The translations under genes and the position numbers were made by a program. Below are positions 1 to 10,926 of a DNA stretch of 64,000 nt, in pieces (position 1 is the stretch's first letter; each line of letters opens with the position of its first letter). Under the pieces are notes generated by a model, which was not told where the DNA came from, made no database searches, and saw only the letters and a list, made by a program, of their open reading frames with translations. Origin of the DNA: Bacteroidota bacterium (GTDB taxonomy: Bacteria > Bacteroidota > Bacteroidia > NS11-12g > UBA955); contig CANMBF010000009.1 in assembly GCA_947496065.1 (NCBI GenBank), forward strand, positions 1-64,000, in the 5' to 3' direction.

Positions 1-54
1 ATAAAATTTAATATATATTTATTCTTAGACACTTTTTGTCTAATATTTAGAGAT

Positions 55-100
55 GAAAAAAGCCACAGTGATAACCGATAAAATTATACAACTGTGGCTT
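55..100 (-). terminator. Rho-independent terminator of gcvP
   Basis: A 9-bp perfect stem (61-69 with 91-99) is followed on the minus strand by a run of T residues (complement of 56-61). It lies 7 bases beyond the gcvP stop codon. Confidence 0.85.
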
Positions 101-106
101 CTAATA

Positions 107-3001
107 TTAGTTTGCTGCTTCGGTCATGTAAGCCTCTATTGGCAAACAAGCACAAATCAAATTTCTATCACCATGCGTATTATTAACTCTTGCCACACTT
201 GGCCAGAATTTTTTAGCTACAACCGATGCTGATGGAAAGGCAGCCTTATCTCTGCTGTATGAATGACTCCAATTATCACTGCTAATTTCCATGGCAGTAT
301 GTGGTGCATTTTTTAATACATTGTCCTCTCTACTCACCGATCCATTTTCGATTTCTGCAACTTCATTTCTTATCGCTAACAAGGTATCGCAAAAACGGTC
401 TAACTCAATTTTGCTCTCACTCTCTGTTGGTTCTATCATTAGGGTGCCTGCTACTGGGAATGACAAGGTTGGCGCATGGTAACCATAATCCATTAATCGT
501 TTTGCTAAATCTTCTGCTTCAATACCTGCACTAATTTTCAATGGACGGGTATCCAAAATCATTTCGTGGGCACAAGTTCCATTTTCGCCTTTGAACAATA
601 TTGGATAGGCATGCTCTAAACGCGACTTAATATAATTGGCGTTTAAAATGGCTATTTCAGTGGCATCTTTTAATCCTTTAGCGCCCATTAATTTAATATA
701 AATATAGGAAATCAATAAGATACTTGCACTGCCATACGGCGCTGATGAAATCGCAGTTATCGCTTTATCACCACCCGTTTTTATAATTGCATGGCCCGGT
801 AAGAAAGGCACCAAGTGTTTAGCAACACCAATTGGACCCATACCAGGACCGCCACCACCATGTGGTATACAGAAGGTTTTGTGTAAATTTAAATGACAAA
901 CATCGGCTCCAATTAAACCAGGACTAGTTAATCCAACCTGTGCATTCATATTGGCGCCATCCATGTAAACTTGTCCGCCATGCTCATGAATAATATCCGT
1001 AATTTCTTTAATCTCACCATCGAATACACCATAGGTAGATGGATAAGTAACCATGAATGCCGCTAAACTATCTTTGTATTCTACCGACTTCGCTAATAAA
1101 TCATTTAAGTCGATATGACCGTTGGCTAAATTCTTAACAATTACAATTTGCATCCCTGCCATTGCAGCACTGGCAGGATTGGTGCCGTGTGCCGACTCAG
1201 GAATCAATGCCACATTTCTATGCCCTTGCCCGATATCATTTAAGTAGGCTCTGATAACCATTAAACCAGCATACTCCCCTTGCGCACCTGAGTTAGGTTG
1301 TAAGCTCATGCCAGCAAAACCAGTGATAACTTCTAGATCTTTCGCCAATTCATTGATTACTTCCATATAACCCTCCACTTGATTCACAGGCGTGAATGGG
1401 TGAATCTGATTGAACTCAGGCCATGTTACTGGAATCATTTCAGCCGTTGCATTCAATTTCATGGTGCAGCTGCCTAAAGAAATCATACTATGGCACAATG
1501 ATAAATCTTTGCTCTCTAACAATTTAATGTAACGCAACATTTCGTGTTCGCTATGGTACTTGTTAAATACTGGATGGGTCATGTAATTGCTTACACGTAC
1601 TAAATGACTTGGCCATGTCAATTCTTGCGAATTAGCAAGGTTTTCGATAGCACTTAATTCAATTGTTTTTCCAGCTGCATTCGCAAAACACAAGGCAATG
1701 GTGTAAATATCGGCCACCTCTGTTGTTTCATCAATCGCAATACTAATATTGCCATTAACAAAATAGCGCAAGTTAATTTCATGCTTTTCTGCTTCTGCTT
1801 TAATCGCATCAGACAAACCGTTTGAATTAACTAATAGCGTATCAAAATATTGCGTGTTGTGTTGTCCAAATCCCAATGAGACTAAAGTAGCTTCTAAAGC
1901 CTTGGTTAAACCATGTACTTTGTTTGCAATTTTTTTCACACCTGCTGGTCCATGGTAGACACCATACATACCCGCCATAATCGACAACAATACTTGAGCT
2001 GTACAAATATTACTTGTTGCGTTTTGTCTGCGTATGTGCTGCTCTCTGGTTTGTAAAGCCATTCTTAATGCTTTGTTACCATGTCTATCAATACTTACAC
2101 CAATAATTCTACCAGGAATTTGGCGTTTAAATTCATCTTTCGTTGCAAAGAAACCAGCGTGTGGCCCACCAAATCCTAGTGGAACACCAAATCTTTGCGA
2201 GTTACCAATCACACAGTCAGCGCCCCATTCACCTGGAGGGGTTAACATGGTTAGCGACAACAAATCCGCAGCAGCACATACCATAACACCCGCTGCATGC
2301 GCACTTTCTGTGAATGCTTTATAATCTTCAATACTACCTTCGTTGTTTGGATATTGAACAAAAGCACCAAAATATTCATTGGTAAAGTTAACGGTTTTGT
2401 AATCTCCAAATACCAACTCAACACCTATTGGATTGGCTCTGGTTTTTAAAATATCGATGGTTTGAGGGTAACTGTTTTGATCAATAAAGAATTTTAAGGC
2501 GTGATCGTCTTTGTGCACTGTTCTGAACATGGCCATGGCTTCGGCAGCAGCAGTACCTTCGTCTAACAAACTAGCATTGGCGATTGGCAAACCTGTTAAG
2601 TCTATAACCATGGTTTGATAATTTAATAAAGCCTCTAATCGACCTTGCGCAATCTCCGCTTGATAGGGTGTATACTGCGTATACCATCCTGGATTCTCCA
2701 TGATATTTCTTAAAATCACACCTGGGGTAAAGCAATTGTAATAGCCGGTGCCCATATACGTCTTGTAGACTTTGTTCTTTGAGGCAATTTTCTTAAGATT
2801 CTGTAACAATTGTTGCTCACTTACTGCTGGCTTAATAGCCATCTCTCCTTGCATACGTATGTCCGAAGGCACGGTTTTATCAATCAACTCAGTAATAGAG
2901 GACATGCCAATGACTTTTAACATGGCATCAATATCTTCTTGAGCTACAACACCATTGTGGCGGTTAACGAAGTGGTCTGTTTGACCCGTATAAAGTTTCA
3001 T
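107..3001 (-). CDS. gcvP: Glycine dehydrogenase (decarboxylating), P-protein of the glycine cleavage system
   Basis: This is the PLP-dependent P-protein of the cytoplasmic glycine cleavage complex. It decarboxylates glycine and passes the aminomethyl group to the lipoyl arm of GcvH. The protein has 964 residues, the usual length for the single-chain type, with two homologous halves: residues about 1-450 and a C-terminal catalytic half. The PLP-binding motif [18 protein letters not shown] is intact, with the Schiff-base lysine at about residue 708. The ATG start follows a TAnnTTCG element. The gene stands alone with its own terminator. gcvH is in this window but about 50 kb away (53596-53976) and gcvT is not seen, so the system is not an operon here. 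Identification is secure. Confidence 0.98.
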   Translation of the reverse strand: MKLYTGQTDHFVNRHNGVVAQEDIDAMLKVIGMSSITELIDKTVPSDIRMQGEMAIKPAVSEQQLLQNLKKIASKNKVYKTYMGTGYYNCFTPGVILRNIMENPGWYTQYTPYQAEIAQGRLEALLNYQTMVIDLTGLPIANASLLDEGTAAAEAMAMFRTVHKDDHALKFFIDQNSYPQTIDILKTRANPIGVELVFGDYKTVNFTNEYFGAFVQYPNNEGSIEDYKAFTESAHAAGVMVCAAADLLSLTMLTPPGEWGADCVIGNSQRFGVPLGFGGPHAGFFATKDEFKRQIPGRIIGVSIDRHGNKALRMALQTREQHIRRQNATSNICTAQVLLSIMAGMYGVYHGPAGVKKIANKVHGLTKALEATLVSLGFGQHNTQYFDTLLVNSNGLSDAIKAEAEKHEINLRYFVNGNISIAIDETTEVADIYTIALCFANAAGKTIELSAIENLANSQELTWPSHLVRVSNYMTHPVFNKYHSEHEMLRYIKLLESKDLSLCHSMISLGSCTMKLNATAEMIPVTWPEFNQIHPFTPVNQVEGYMEVINELAKDLEVITGFAGMSLQPNSGAQGEYAGLMVIRAYLNDIGQGHRNVALIPESAHGTNPASAAMAGMQIVIVKNLANGHIDLNDLLAKSVEYKDSLAAFMVTYPSTYGVFDGEIKEITDIIHEHGGQVYMDGANMNAQVGLTSPGLIGADVCHLNLHKTFCIPHGGGGPGMGPIGVAKHLVPFLPGHAIIKTGGDKAITAISSAPYGSASILLISYIYIKLMGAKGLKDATEIAILNANYIKSRLEHAYPILFKGENGTCAHEMILDTRPLKISAGIEAEDLAKRLMDYGYHAPTLSFPVAGTLMIEPTESESKIELDRFCDTLLAIRNEVAEIENGSVSREDNVLKNAPHTAMEISSDNWSHSYSRDKAAFPSASVVAKKFWPSVARVNNTHGDRNLICACLPIEAYMTEAAN

Positions 3002-3026
3002 TAAATTTAGATTAAAAAATGTGGTG

Positions 3027-3034
3027 CGAAGGTA
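3027..3034 (-). promoter_or_regulatory. Putative -7 promoter element of gcvP (TACCTTCG)
   Basis: On the minus strand TACCTTCG lies 26 bases upstream of the gcvP ATG. It matches the TTCG variant of the Bacteroidota -7 element TAnnTTTG that recurs upstream of other genes here (12519, 15014, 42905). No clear -33 element was found. Confidence 0.4.
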
Positions 3035-3081
3035 AGATAATTTTAAGAATTTTTATTGCCCTAAGTCTAACATGATTAATA

Positions 3082-4443
3082 TCAATGTAAAAAGAATTTA
3101 AACCAATGTGCGCTTGCTTTCATCGTACGTTTTTTAGTTTCAAAATCAATATATACAAGTCCAAATCTAGGATGGTAACCTTCGGCCCATTCAAAATTAT
3201 CAATCAACGACCAAGCAAAATAGCCTTTTAAATTGACACCTTCATCCATGGCTTTCTTTACCTGTTCTAAATGCAATTGAAAATAATCTATTCTTCTCTC
3301 ATCCATTATCACTCCTTCAATTATAGCATCATTCAGTGCCATGCCATTTTCCGTAACAATTAAGGGTATCCCGATTTGATAGGCATCTATTTTCTTAAGA
3401 ACATGGTAGATGGATGGTGGATATATTTCCCAATCCATTGCAGTTAGTTCTGTAGTTCTTAGCTTGGCAGGGACCTGTTTTATTTTTAAAAAAGGATTTA
3501 ACGGATTCCATTTAAATACCTCTCTAGTATAGGTTTGTATGCCAATAAAATCGAGTGGCACCTTTAAATTTAAGGCATCTTCTGGATCTGTATATTTCTC
3601 TATTTGTTCTAATATTTTAATTTCCTCTTTTGGATACCCTAATCCTATGATGGGCTCAAAAAACAAACGGTTAATCAATAAATCGGCTAAAAATGCAGCA
3701 TTCACATTTCTTTTTTGATCATCAATACTTTCAACATGTGTAAACGAAAATGTGGAACCTACCTTTAATTCGGGGTTAATTGCTTTGATCAATCTAAAGA
3801 CATGCCCAATGCATAAATTGGCGTGGTGCATAGCTTTGAAAAAATTACTAAAACCTGTTTTCCCCGGCGCATGAATGCCAAAAAAATAACCAGCGCCCAC
3901 AAAAACCGAAGGCTCATTTAACACCATCCAATAGTTTACTTTGGTAAATTGGGTGACACAAATAGTTGCATAAAGGGCAAACCAATCTAAAATGGCTCTG
4001 TTGGTCCAGCCTCCCTTCTTTTCAAGTGCAGCAGGCAAATCCCAATGGTAAAGTGTTACCCATGGCTCAATTTCAACATCTATACAATATTGAATAACCT
4101 CTTGGTAAAAAGCAATGCCTTGTGAATTAACTGTTTCGCCATCAGGTAAAATTCTACTCCATGCGATACTAAATCGAAAGTGTTTAAATCCCATTGATTT
4201 TAGCAAATCAATATCCGTTTTAAAATGCCCATAAAAATCGGAAGAATAATTAAGATGGTGCCTATTCTTTATTCTGAATTTGGAGGAAAAAAGACCCTTC
4301 TGCGCTTGGCAAAATTCATCCCATATGGACACACCTTTGCCGTCGGCCAAAGCAGCCGATTCTGTTTGAGCTGCAGAAATAGCTGCACCCCAAATAAATG
4401 ATTCTCCAAATTCAGTTGCTTTCAAAGGCTCAATGCACTCCAA
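3082..4443 (-). CDS. Glycoside hydrolase family 1 beta-glucosidase
   Basis: A GH1 retaining beta-glycosidase, most likely hydrolysing beta-glucosides such as cellobiose or laminari-oligosaccharides. At 453 residues it has the family's single (beta/alpha)8-barrel length. The N-terminal FIWGAAISAAQTES, the TLYHWDLP segment, the acid/base motif LNEPS (Glu at about residue 177) and the nucleophile motif VTENGMA (Glu at about residue 365) are all present. No signal peptide is seen, so it is inferred to be cytoplasmic. The reading frame opens with TTG at 4443 and has no ATG before the conserved core, so TTG is the likely start. It is monocistronic. It could complete breakdown of oligosaccharides released by the GH16/GH3 operon at 23-33 kb, but nothing in the sequence links the two loci. 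Confidence 0.93.
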   Translation of the reverse strand: MECIEPLKATEFGESFIWGAAISAAQTESAALADGKGVSIWDEFCQAQKGLFSSKFRIKNRHHLNYSSDFYGHFKTDIDLLKSMGFKHFRFSIAWSRILPDGETVNSQGIAFYQEVIQYCIDVEIEPWVTLYHWDLPAALEKKGGWTNRAILDWFALYATICVTQFTKVNYWMVLNEPSVFVGAGYFFGIHAPGKTGFSNFFKAMHHANLCIGHVFRLIKAINPELKVGSTFSFTHVESIDDQKRNVNAAFLADLLINRLFFEPIIGLGYPKEEIKILEQIEKYTDPEDALNLKVPLDFIGIQTYTREVFKWNPLNPFLKIKQVPAKLRTTELTAMDWEIYPPSIYHVLKKIDAYQIGIPLIVTENGMALNDAIIEGVIMDERRIDYFQLHLEQVKKAMDEGVNLKGYFAWSLIDNFEWAEGYHPRFGLVYIDFETKKRTMKASAHWFKFFLH

Positions 4444-4610
4444 TAAAGTCGACGCAATATTGCAGTTTTTATCGTCTCAAACAATGACTGATTGATTTTA
4501 AGAATAACTCGCACATGAGCATGAACAAAAAAATTAAAATACTTCTCATATTCATACAAAGTTGCGCAACGAATATTAACTTTTTATTAAATTCCTATGA
4601 TGTTTAAAAT

Positions 4611-4635
4611 AAAAAGACCGCCAAAAATGGCGGCC
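4611..4635 (-). terminator. Rho-independent terminator of clpB
   Basis: A GC-rich hairpin (CCGCCA paired with TGGCGG, 4618-4633) is followed on the minus strand by five T residues (complement of 4611-4615). It lies just beyond the clpB stop. Confidence 0.85.
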
Positions 4636-4658
4636 TTTCATACTAGATTTTATATGAT

Positions 4659-7253
4659 TTAATTTCGAAAAACAATCTCATTGTTAAATGAATCTACAAT
4701 TATTTTTGATTCCTTTTTTACCTCACCTGTCAATATTTTTTTTGACAATTCGTTCAATACTTTTTTCTGTAATACACGCTTCAATGGTCGTGCACCAAAC
4801 TGAGGATCGTAACCCAACTGACCTAACCAATCTGCGGCTTCTTCGGTAATTTCGATGGCAAAACCTGCCTCGGCCAATTGCTTGGTAATACCCGCCAATT
4901 GTATCTTCACAATCTGATGAATATTCTCTCTGCTCAATGGTTCAAACATCAATATCTCATCTATTCTATTTAAGAATTCAGGACGAATGGTACTCTTCAA
5001 CAATTGATATACTTCATCCTTTGTTTTAGCCAATACTTGATCTTTATTCGCATCAGTCATCTCCTCAAAATTCTCTTGAATAATGTGTGAACCAATATTG
5101 CTGGTCATAATCACAATGGTATTTTTAAAATTAGCAGTTCTTCCTTTGTTATCGGTCAATCTACCATCATCTAATACCTGCAGTAAAATATTGAAAACAT
5201 CTGGGTGCGCTTTTTCAATCTCATCTAGTAAAATCACTGAATAAGGCCTTCTGCGCACAGCTTCTGTTAACTGACCCCCTTCATCATAACCCACATAACC
5301 TGGAGGTGCTCCAATCAATCGACTGACGGTATGTTTCTCTTGGTACTCGCTCATATCAATTCTCACCATGGCATTGTCATCGTTGAATAAGAAAGCGGCC
5401 AAGGCTTTGGCCAACTCTGTTTTACCAACACCAGTGGTTCCCAAAAAGATAAATGAACCGATTGGTTTTTTGGGATCTTGTAAACCTGCTCTGCTTCTTC
5501 GCACAGCATCCGAAATGGCGGCAATAGCTTCTTCCTGACCCACCACACGTTTGTGTAATTCATCTTCTAAATGCACTAATTTTTCGCGCTCACTTTGCAA
5601 CATGCGGTTCACAGGTATGCCTGTCCATTTACTTACAACCTCTGCAATATCTTCGGCATCTACCTCTTCCTTCACCATGGGTTTGTCGCCTTGCACTTCA
5701 ATTAATTTAACTTGCAATTTTGATACTTCTTCCTCAGCTTCTTTTATTTTTCCATAACGAAGCTCCGCGACCTTACCAAAGTCGCCGTTGCGTTCGGCTT
5801 GATCGGCTTCGTTTTTATATTGTTCTATGTCGCCTTTGCGCGTTTGAATTTTTTCTACCACATCTTTCTCACTTCTCCAACGGGCGTTAATGGTGCTGCG
5901 TTCCTCATTCAAATTGGCCAACTCAGAATTCAGTTTACTTAATTTATCCTTGTCATTTTCTTTTTTAATGGCTTCTTTCTCTATCTCTAACTGCATAATT
6001 CTGCGGTTCAGCTCATCGAGTTCTTGTGGTAATGAATCAATTTCAATTCTCAGTTTTGAGGCCGCTTCATCTAATAAATCAATAGCCTTATCTGGCAAAA
6101 AACGATCGGAAATATAGCGGCTCGAAAGTTCTACCGCATTGATAATTGCTTCATCTTTTATCTGAACTTTATGATGGGTTTCATAACGCTCTTTCAAACC
6201 GCGTAAAATCGAAATGGCATCTTGTTCGCTCGGTTCCTCAACCATTACTTTTTGAAAACGACGCTCTAATGCTTTATCATTCTCAATGTACTTTTGATAC
6301 TCGGCCAAGGTAGTGGCGCCAATGGCTTTTAGCTCACCACGGGCCAAAGCAGGTTTTAAAATATTGGCCGCATCCATTGCGCCTTCGCTTTTTCCAGCCC
6401 CTACAAGGGTATGTATTTCATCAATAAACAATACAATTTCGCCATTGCTTTTGATTACTTCATTCACAACGGCTTTTAAACGCTCTTCAAATTCGCCCTT
6501 ATATTTAGCGCCCGCAATTAAAGCGCCCATATCTAAACTAAAAATGGTTTTAGATTTTAAATTCTCAGGCACATCGCCTTGCACGACTCTTCGCGCTAAA
6601 CCCTCGGCTATGGCTGTTTTACCAACACCTGGCTCTCCAATTAAAATAGGATTATTCTTTGTTCTTCTACTTAAAATTTGTAGTACTCTTCTGATCTCAT
6701 CATCTCTGCCAATTACTGGATCCAATTTACCAGCCGAGGCGAGTTCATTTAAATTCATTCCATATTTTTTCAAGGCATTGTATTGCTCACCGCCACTTTG
6801 TGAATTCACCGTACTATTGCCCCTCAAATCTTTAATGGCTTTTTTAGCATCTGCTAATTTAACACCCGCATCTTTTAGCAAATTGCTTATAGTATCGCTA
6901 TTAGAAAGCAATGCAATGATCAAATGTTCAATCGAAACATATTCATCACCAAATTCTTTCATCTGTTTCTCGGCACTCATTAGTGTAGTATTTAAGGCAG
7001 GGGATAAAAACTGATTGTTTTGATCGCCTGTTACTTTTGGTAAACCTGAAATAATGGCATCTAAAGCCGATTTGGCTCTGTTGATATTAGCACCAGTTTT
7101 ATTGAAAATAAATGAAATCACTTCTTCATCGTTTTCAAAAATACTTTTCATTAAGTGGGCATTCTCTATACTGGGATTGCCATTTTCAAAAGCCAATTGT
7201 TGCGCTTGTTGAACACATTCTTGTGCCTTTATTGTAAATTTATTAATGTTCAT
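4659..7253 (-). CDS. clpB: ATP-dependent disaggregase ClpB
   Basis: ClpB is the Hsp100 AAA+ chaperone that works with DnaK to solubilise aggregated protein in the cytoplasm. The 864 residues match the family length. In order one sees the Clp N-domain (residues about 1-145), a first AAA+ domain with Walker [14 protein letters not shown] and Walker B LFIDEIH, the coiled-coil middle domain rich in Glu/Lys (about 400-530) that distinguishes ClpB from ClpA/C, and a second AAA+ domain with Walker [14 protein letters not shown] and Walker [16 protein letters not shown]. The start is ATG at 7253. No heat-shock promoter or CIRCE element was recognised in the 230-bp divergent gap upstream. It is monocistronic with its own terminator. 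Confidence 0.98.
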   Translation of the reverse strand: MNINKFTIKAQECVQQAQQLAFENGNPSIENAHLMKSIFENDEEVISFIFNKTGANINRAKSALDAIISGLPKVTGDQNNQFLSPALNTTLMSAEKQMKEFGDEYVSIEHLIIALLSNSDTISNLLKDAGVKLADAKKAIKDLRGNSTVNSQSGGEQYNALKKYGMNLNELASAGKLDPVIGRDDEIRRVLQILSRRTKNNPILIGEPGVGKTAIAEGLARRVVQGDVPENLKSKTIFSLDMGALIAGAKYKGEFEERLKAVVNEVIKSNGEIVLFIDEIHTLVGAGKSEGAMDAANILKPALARGELKAIGATTLAEYQKYIENDKALERRFQKVMVEEPSEQDAISILRGLKERYETHHKVQIKDEAIINAVELSSRYISDRFLPDKAIDLLDEAASKLRIEIDSLPQELDELNRRIMQLEIEKEAIKKENDKDKLSKLNSELANLNEERSTINARWRSEKDVVEKIQTRKGDIEQYKNEADQAERNGDFGKVAELRYGKIKEAEEEVSKLQVKLIEVQGDKPMVKEEVDAEDIAEVVSKWTGIPVNRMLQSEREKLVHLEDELHKRVVGQEEAIAAISDAVRRSRAGLQDPKKPIGSFIFLGTTGVGKTELAKALAAFLFNDDNAMVRIDMSEYQEKHTVSRLIGAPPGYVGYDEGGQLTEAVRRRPYSVILLDEIEKAHPDVFNILLQVLDDGRLTDNKGRTANFKNTIVIMTSNIGSHIIQENFEEMTDANKDQVLAKTKDEVYQLLKSTIRPEFLNRIDEILMFEPLSRENIHQIVKIQLAGITKQLAEAGFAIEITEEAADWLGQLGYDPQFGARPLKRVLQKKVLNELSKKILTGEVKKESKIIVDSFNNEIVFRN

Positions 7254-7483
7254 TTTGTTTTATTTATTATTTATTTTGAGCAGCGGGATCAAACGATTTT
7301 CGGGTAGACTTAATCAAAACAAAATCCAAAGGCAATTAACTGCTAGTTAGTCAGTAATATCGGCCATTATGCTATATTTTGAATCCTAAAATAAAATAAA
7401 TACGCAATATTGTCTGAGTCATCTAAAAAGATTAAAATTGCATCACAATAATTGCACACTTTTTGCATTTATATATACAGAAC

Positions 7484-8023
7484 GTGAATTTATTTAAAAA
7501 ACTCATATTACCCTTTGCTTTATTACTCATAATAATGGGTGCTACAACTGTTGCTAAAGTTTTATGGCAGGAAAATAAACCTTTAACCAAGCAACATTTT
7601 AAAGGACCAGTTGATACCAAATCAAAATTCATGTCGAATACGAATACCACTTTAAACATCCGTATTGTTAAACAAAGGGGAGTAACCGCAGAGGTCACCA
7701 ATTATTTTGATCCTGCCAAATCATGGATAAAACCCAATGCGACCAACGAGATTTTAAAACATGAACAACTCCATTTTGATATTACTGAGATATATGCCCG
7801 CGAGTTAAGAAAAAGAGTTAAACACCTTCAAAAAAACACCAGTGATGCCGATGTACTAAACATGGAAATCAAATCGGCTTTCAAACAATATGCAAGACTG
7901 ATGGAGAAGGAACAGACAAGATATGACACAGAAACCAACCACTCAATTATCGTTGACATGCAAAAGAAATGGTCAGATAGTGTTGCTATCAGACTCATTG
8001 GTTTGAATGAATTTAAAAAATAA
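7484..8023 (+). CDS. DUF922-type putative secreted or periplasmic Zn-dependent protease
   Basis: A protein of about 179 residues with an N-terminal hydrophobic segment (NLFKKLILPFALLLIIMG), so it is exported or membrane anchored. The central motif KHEQLHFDITEIYARELR contains HExxH, the pattern expected for a zinc site. This layout is typical of the DUF922 'predicted secreted Zn-dependent protease' family of Bacteroidota. Activity is inferred from the motif only. The frame opens with TTG at 7463, but the GTG at 7484 gives a cleaner signal sequence and is preferred. The gene is divergent from clpB and has no operon partner. Confidence 0.7.
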   Translation: MNLFKKLILPFALLLIIMGATTVAKVLWQENKPLTKQHFKGPVDTKSKFMSNTNTTLNIRIVKQRGVTAEVTNYFDPAKSWIKPNATNEILKHEQLHFDITEIYARELRKRVKHLQKNTSDADVLNMEIKSAFKQYARLMEKEQTRYDTETNHSIIVDMQKKWSDSVAIRLIGLNEFKK

Positions 8024-8183
8024 GTAAAATCAATTTTAAAAATCTCCAATTTTCATATTACTGTAATAATTTGACAAATTTTTCTGAATCCGTCAATTTA
8101 TCAATAAGTTTGTTGAAACAAATAATAATCCTAGAGGCCCTAACTTAATATTTAGATAATAGTTCAAATATCAAGAAATCGAT

Positions 8184-8191
8184 TATTTTTG
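8184..8191 (+). promoter_or_regulatory. Putative -7 promoter element TATTTTTG of the DUF349 gene
   Basis: TATTTTTG fits TAnnTTTG exactly. It contains the TTG at 8189 that would otherwise be read as a start codon, which moves the true start to ATG 8234, 42 bases downstream. Confidence 0.6.
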
Positions 8192-8233
8192 CAATGCTTT
8201 ATAAAAAAACCAGACCCAAAAACCCGTATCAGA

Positions 8234-10123
8234 ATGAGTGAAACAGACCAAATTTTAAATGATGCTTTGACCAACGATCCAAAAGAAAATGCATTAGAAG
8301 CCGCTATCACACACCTTGAAAAAAAAGGTGATAGCGAAGAGCAAGATGAATTTATTGAGGTGGCCGAAGAAGAAGAGAAAAGGGATAACACGGATTATTC
8401 TGGTTTCACCAAATCAGATTTTGTAAAAAAGGCAGAAGAATTGGTGTTCAATACCAATTTGAAAGAGGGCCATGATATATTCAAAAAAATAAGAGTCCTT
8501 TTTGACGATGCCATTAAAGCTGAAAGGGTATTGCTAATAAAGGAATGGGCTGATGCAGGCAATGAAGTGCGAGAATTTAAACCACCCTACGACGAGCAAA
8601 AAGAAGTCTTCTATAAAGCCTATACCAAATTTTTAGAAAAAAGAGCCGAAGAAAAAAAATTAGCGGAAGACGAAAAAAAGAAAAATCTAAACGCTAAAAA
8701 AAGTATCATTGAAAAATTAAGAGTTTTAACCTCAAATGATGAAACTGAAAAAGCTTTTGACGAAGTAAGAGAATTGCAAAAGCAATGGCGCCAAATTAGA
8801 ACGGTGCCGCGCGAGCACATGCAAGACCTTTGGGATAATTACCGCTTCTTACTCGAAAAATTCTATGACAACCATACCATTAACAATGAGTTGAAGGAAT
8901 TGGATAGAGAGAAAAACTTAGAAGCAAAAATTGACTTGATTAAAAAAGTTAGTGCGTTGCATGAAGAGAAATCAATCAAGAAAACCTATATTCTTTTAAA
9001 CAAATACCATGAAGATTTTAAAAACACTGGACCAGTCAATGGCAAAGATGTTTCTGAAGAAATATGGAAACGTTTCAAGGATGCATCTGATAAAGTTTTA
9101 AATGAAAAAAGAGTTGTTTTAGATGAAATCAAAGCCAAGCGCAGTGATAACCTTGAATTGAAAAAGGTATTATGCGAAAAAATAGAATTGATTAATCAGA
9201 TGCCGATTGAAAACGCCAAGCAATGGAAAGAAAAATCGGAAGAGATTACTGCTATTTTCAATGAATGGAAAACAATTGGACCAGTGCCAGAAAGTGTAAA
9301 TGATCAAATCTGGAAACGTTTCAGAGAAGCTCAAAATAACTTCAATCACAGCAAAAAAGGTTTCTTTGATAAACTTAACAGCGGCAGAGATGAAAATTTA
9401 AAAGCCAAATTGGCCTTGTGCGAGCAAGTTGAAAAGCTAATAGACAATCCGCAATTCGATATTACTTCTAAAAAGATTATTGCTTTACAGGAGCAATGGC
9501 GCGGTATTGGACCAGTGCCTGATAAAATGAATGATGTTGTTTGGACCCGGTTCAGAGCAGCTTGTGATGCATTCTTTAGCAAAAAAGATGTTTTCTATAA
9601 AGAGAAAAACGCTGGCGAAAAAGAAAATCAAGTTGCTAAAGAAGGCATTCTTAAAGCAGTTACCGAATTAATAGAGAATAATGATAGTACTGCTGTATTT
9701 CAAGCTTTACGCAAGCTGCAACAAGATTGGATGAGCATAGGTTATGTACCTATGAAAGTGAAAAATGATTTGCAAAACAACTACAACAAAGCAGTTGATG
9801 CCATCTATAAAAAGCATAAGCAAGCAGCAGATGAGAACAAACAATTCAGAATGAAAGAACATTATGAAATGTTGGCATCAGCGCCTAATGGCGACGATAA
9901 ATTGAAATACGAGGAACGCCAATTGAATGACAAATTGAAGATGTTGCGCGATGATGTTGAAACATTGAAAAACAACGTTGAATTTTTTGCTAAATCTAAA
10001 AATGCCGATGCTTTCAAACTTCAAATAGAACAAAAAATTGAAACTGCCAATGTGCAGATTGCTAAACTATCTGAGGAATTAAAAGTGCTTCGCTCCTTCA
10101 AAAAAACCAGTGCTAGGTATTAA
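8234..10123 (+). CDS. DUF349 repeat protein
   Basis: A highly charged, mostly helical cytoplasmic protein of 629 residues. It carries at least five DUF349 repeats of about 70-75 residues, each with a Trp, a G-P-V-P-like turn and a helix of the WxRFRxA type: examples are WKTIGPVPESVNDQIWKRF and WRGIGPVPDKMNDVVWTRF. The last repeat is degenerate (WMSIGYVPMKVKNDLQNNY). An acidic N-terminal tail of about 60 residues precedes the repeats and a coiled coil closes the protein (LNDKLKMLRDDVETLKNN region). DUF349 proteins are common in Bacteroidota and their function is not established. The start at 8234 is chosen because the upstream TTG is part of the promoter. The methyltransferase gene follows after 17 bases, so the two are probably co-transcribed. 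Confidence 0.9.
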   Translation: MSETDQILNDALTNDPKENALEAAITHLEKKGDSEEQDEFIEVAEEEEKRDNTDYSGFTKSDFVKKAEELVFNTNLKEGHDIFKKIRVLFDDAIKAERVLLIKEWADAGNEVREFKPPYDEQKEVFYKAYTKFLEKRAEEKKLAEDEKKKNLNAKKSIIEKLRVLTSNDETEKAFDEVRELQKQWRQIRTVPREHMQDLWDNYRFLLEKFYDNHTINNELKELDREKNLEAKIDLIKKVSALHEEKSIKKTYILLNKYHEDFKNTGPVNGKDVSEEIWKRFKDASDKVLNEKRVVLDEIKAKRSDNLELKKVLCEKIELINQMPIENAKQWKEKSEEITAIFNEWKTIGPVPESVNDQIWKRFREAQNNFNHSKKGFFDKLNSGRDENLKAKLALCEQVEKLIDNPQFDITSKKIIALQEQWRGIGPVPDKMNDVVWTRFRAACDAFFSKKDVFYKEKNAGEKENQVAKEGILKAVTELIENNDSTAVFQALRKLQQDWMSIGYVPMKVKNDLQNNYNKAVDAIYKKHKQAADENKQFRMKEHYEMLASAPNGDDKLKYEERQLNDKLKMLRDDVETLKNNVEFFAKSKNADAFKLQIEQKIETANVQIAKLSEELKVLRSFKKTSARY

Positions 10124-10140
10124 AATTACACCTAACCCAC

Positions 10141-10926
10141 ATGTTAAAGCGACTGCAGTTAGCAATTGATTATCTTTTTTATTTTTTTTCCTCAGGCACC
10201 CAACACAATGTGCACTCTCCCTTTGTGTTCAATTTTGTAACCAAAGTTTTAAGAGCAAGAAAAAACAAACCAGCCTACCATTCAATTGAATTAATACGCA
10301 CTAAAATGTTGCGCAGCAACGCACCTATAGAAGTGTTGCCCTTGGGTGCAAAAACCACCGGCAAAACCACCTATATGCCTTTAAAAAACCTAGTTGCAAA
10401 AACCTCTAAATCGGCTAAATATGGCGAACTACTCGAACGCATTTGCGAATATTTTGAACCGCAATACGCTTTAGAAATTGGCAGTTCCTTGGGCATTAGC
10501 ACGCTTTACCAAGCTAGCGGCATACACAATGGCTATTTAATAAGTTTAGAAGGCAACCCAAAAAGTTTGGAAATAGCCCAACACAACATTGACAGTTTGG
10601 GTATGCAACATGTGCAATTTGGATTGGGCTTATTCGACGATACTTTGCCAATGGTGATAGAACAGGTGCCTCAGTTAGACTATGTATTTTTCGATGGCAA
10701 TCATAGCTTAGACGCCACCTTGCGCTATTTTGAGTGGTGTTTAAAAAAGGCCCATTCTAACTCTGTGTTTATTTTTGACGATATTCGCTGGAGTGAAGAG
10801 ATGAATAGGGCTTGGCAAAAAATAAAAAATCATCCCAGTGTTATGGTGAGTATCGACTTATTTTTCATGGGTATTGTATTTTTTAGAACCGAACAGGCGA
10901 AAGAACATTTTACTTTGCGTTTTTAA
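10141..10926 (+). CDS. Class I SAM-dependent methyltransferase (O-methyltransferase-like)
   Basis: A 261-residue cytoplasmic protein with a Rossmann methyltransferase core. Motif I is ALEIGSSLGISTLY (SAM-binding glycine loop), followed by ISLEGNP with an acidic residue for the ribose hydroxyls, and LDYVFFDGNHS as motif IV with the acidic residue usual for metal-dependent O-methyltransferases. The substrate cannot be told. The stop codon directly abuts the ATG of the YihY-family gene, and the DUF349 gene lies 17 bases upstream, so this is the middle gene of a three-gene unit. Confidence 0.82.
   Translation: MLKRLQLAIDYLFYFFSSGTQHNVHSPFVFNFVTKVLRARKNKPAYHSIELIRTKMLRSNAPIEVLPLGAKTTGKTTYMPLKNLVAKTSKSAKYGELLERICEYFEPQYALEIGSSLGISTLYQASGIHNGYLISLEGNPKSLEIAQHNIDSLGMQHVQFGLGLFDDTLPMVIEQVPQLDYVFFDGNHSLDATLRYFEWCLKKAHSNSVFIFDDIRWSEEMNRAWQKIKNHPSVMVSIDLFFMGIVFFRTEQAKEHFTLRF

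Noticed and set aside
6313-7014. 233-codon frame opposite clpB
   Set aside because: Antisense shadow of the highly conserved clpB coding sequence, rich in Ser/Leu/Phe as shadows usually are.
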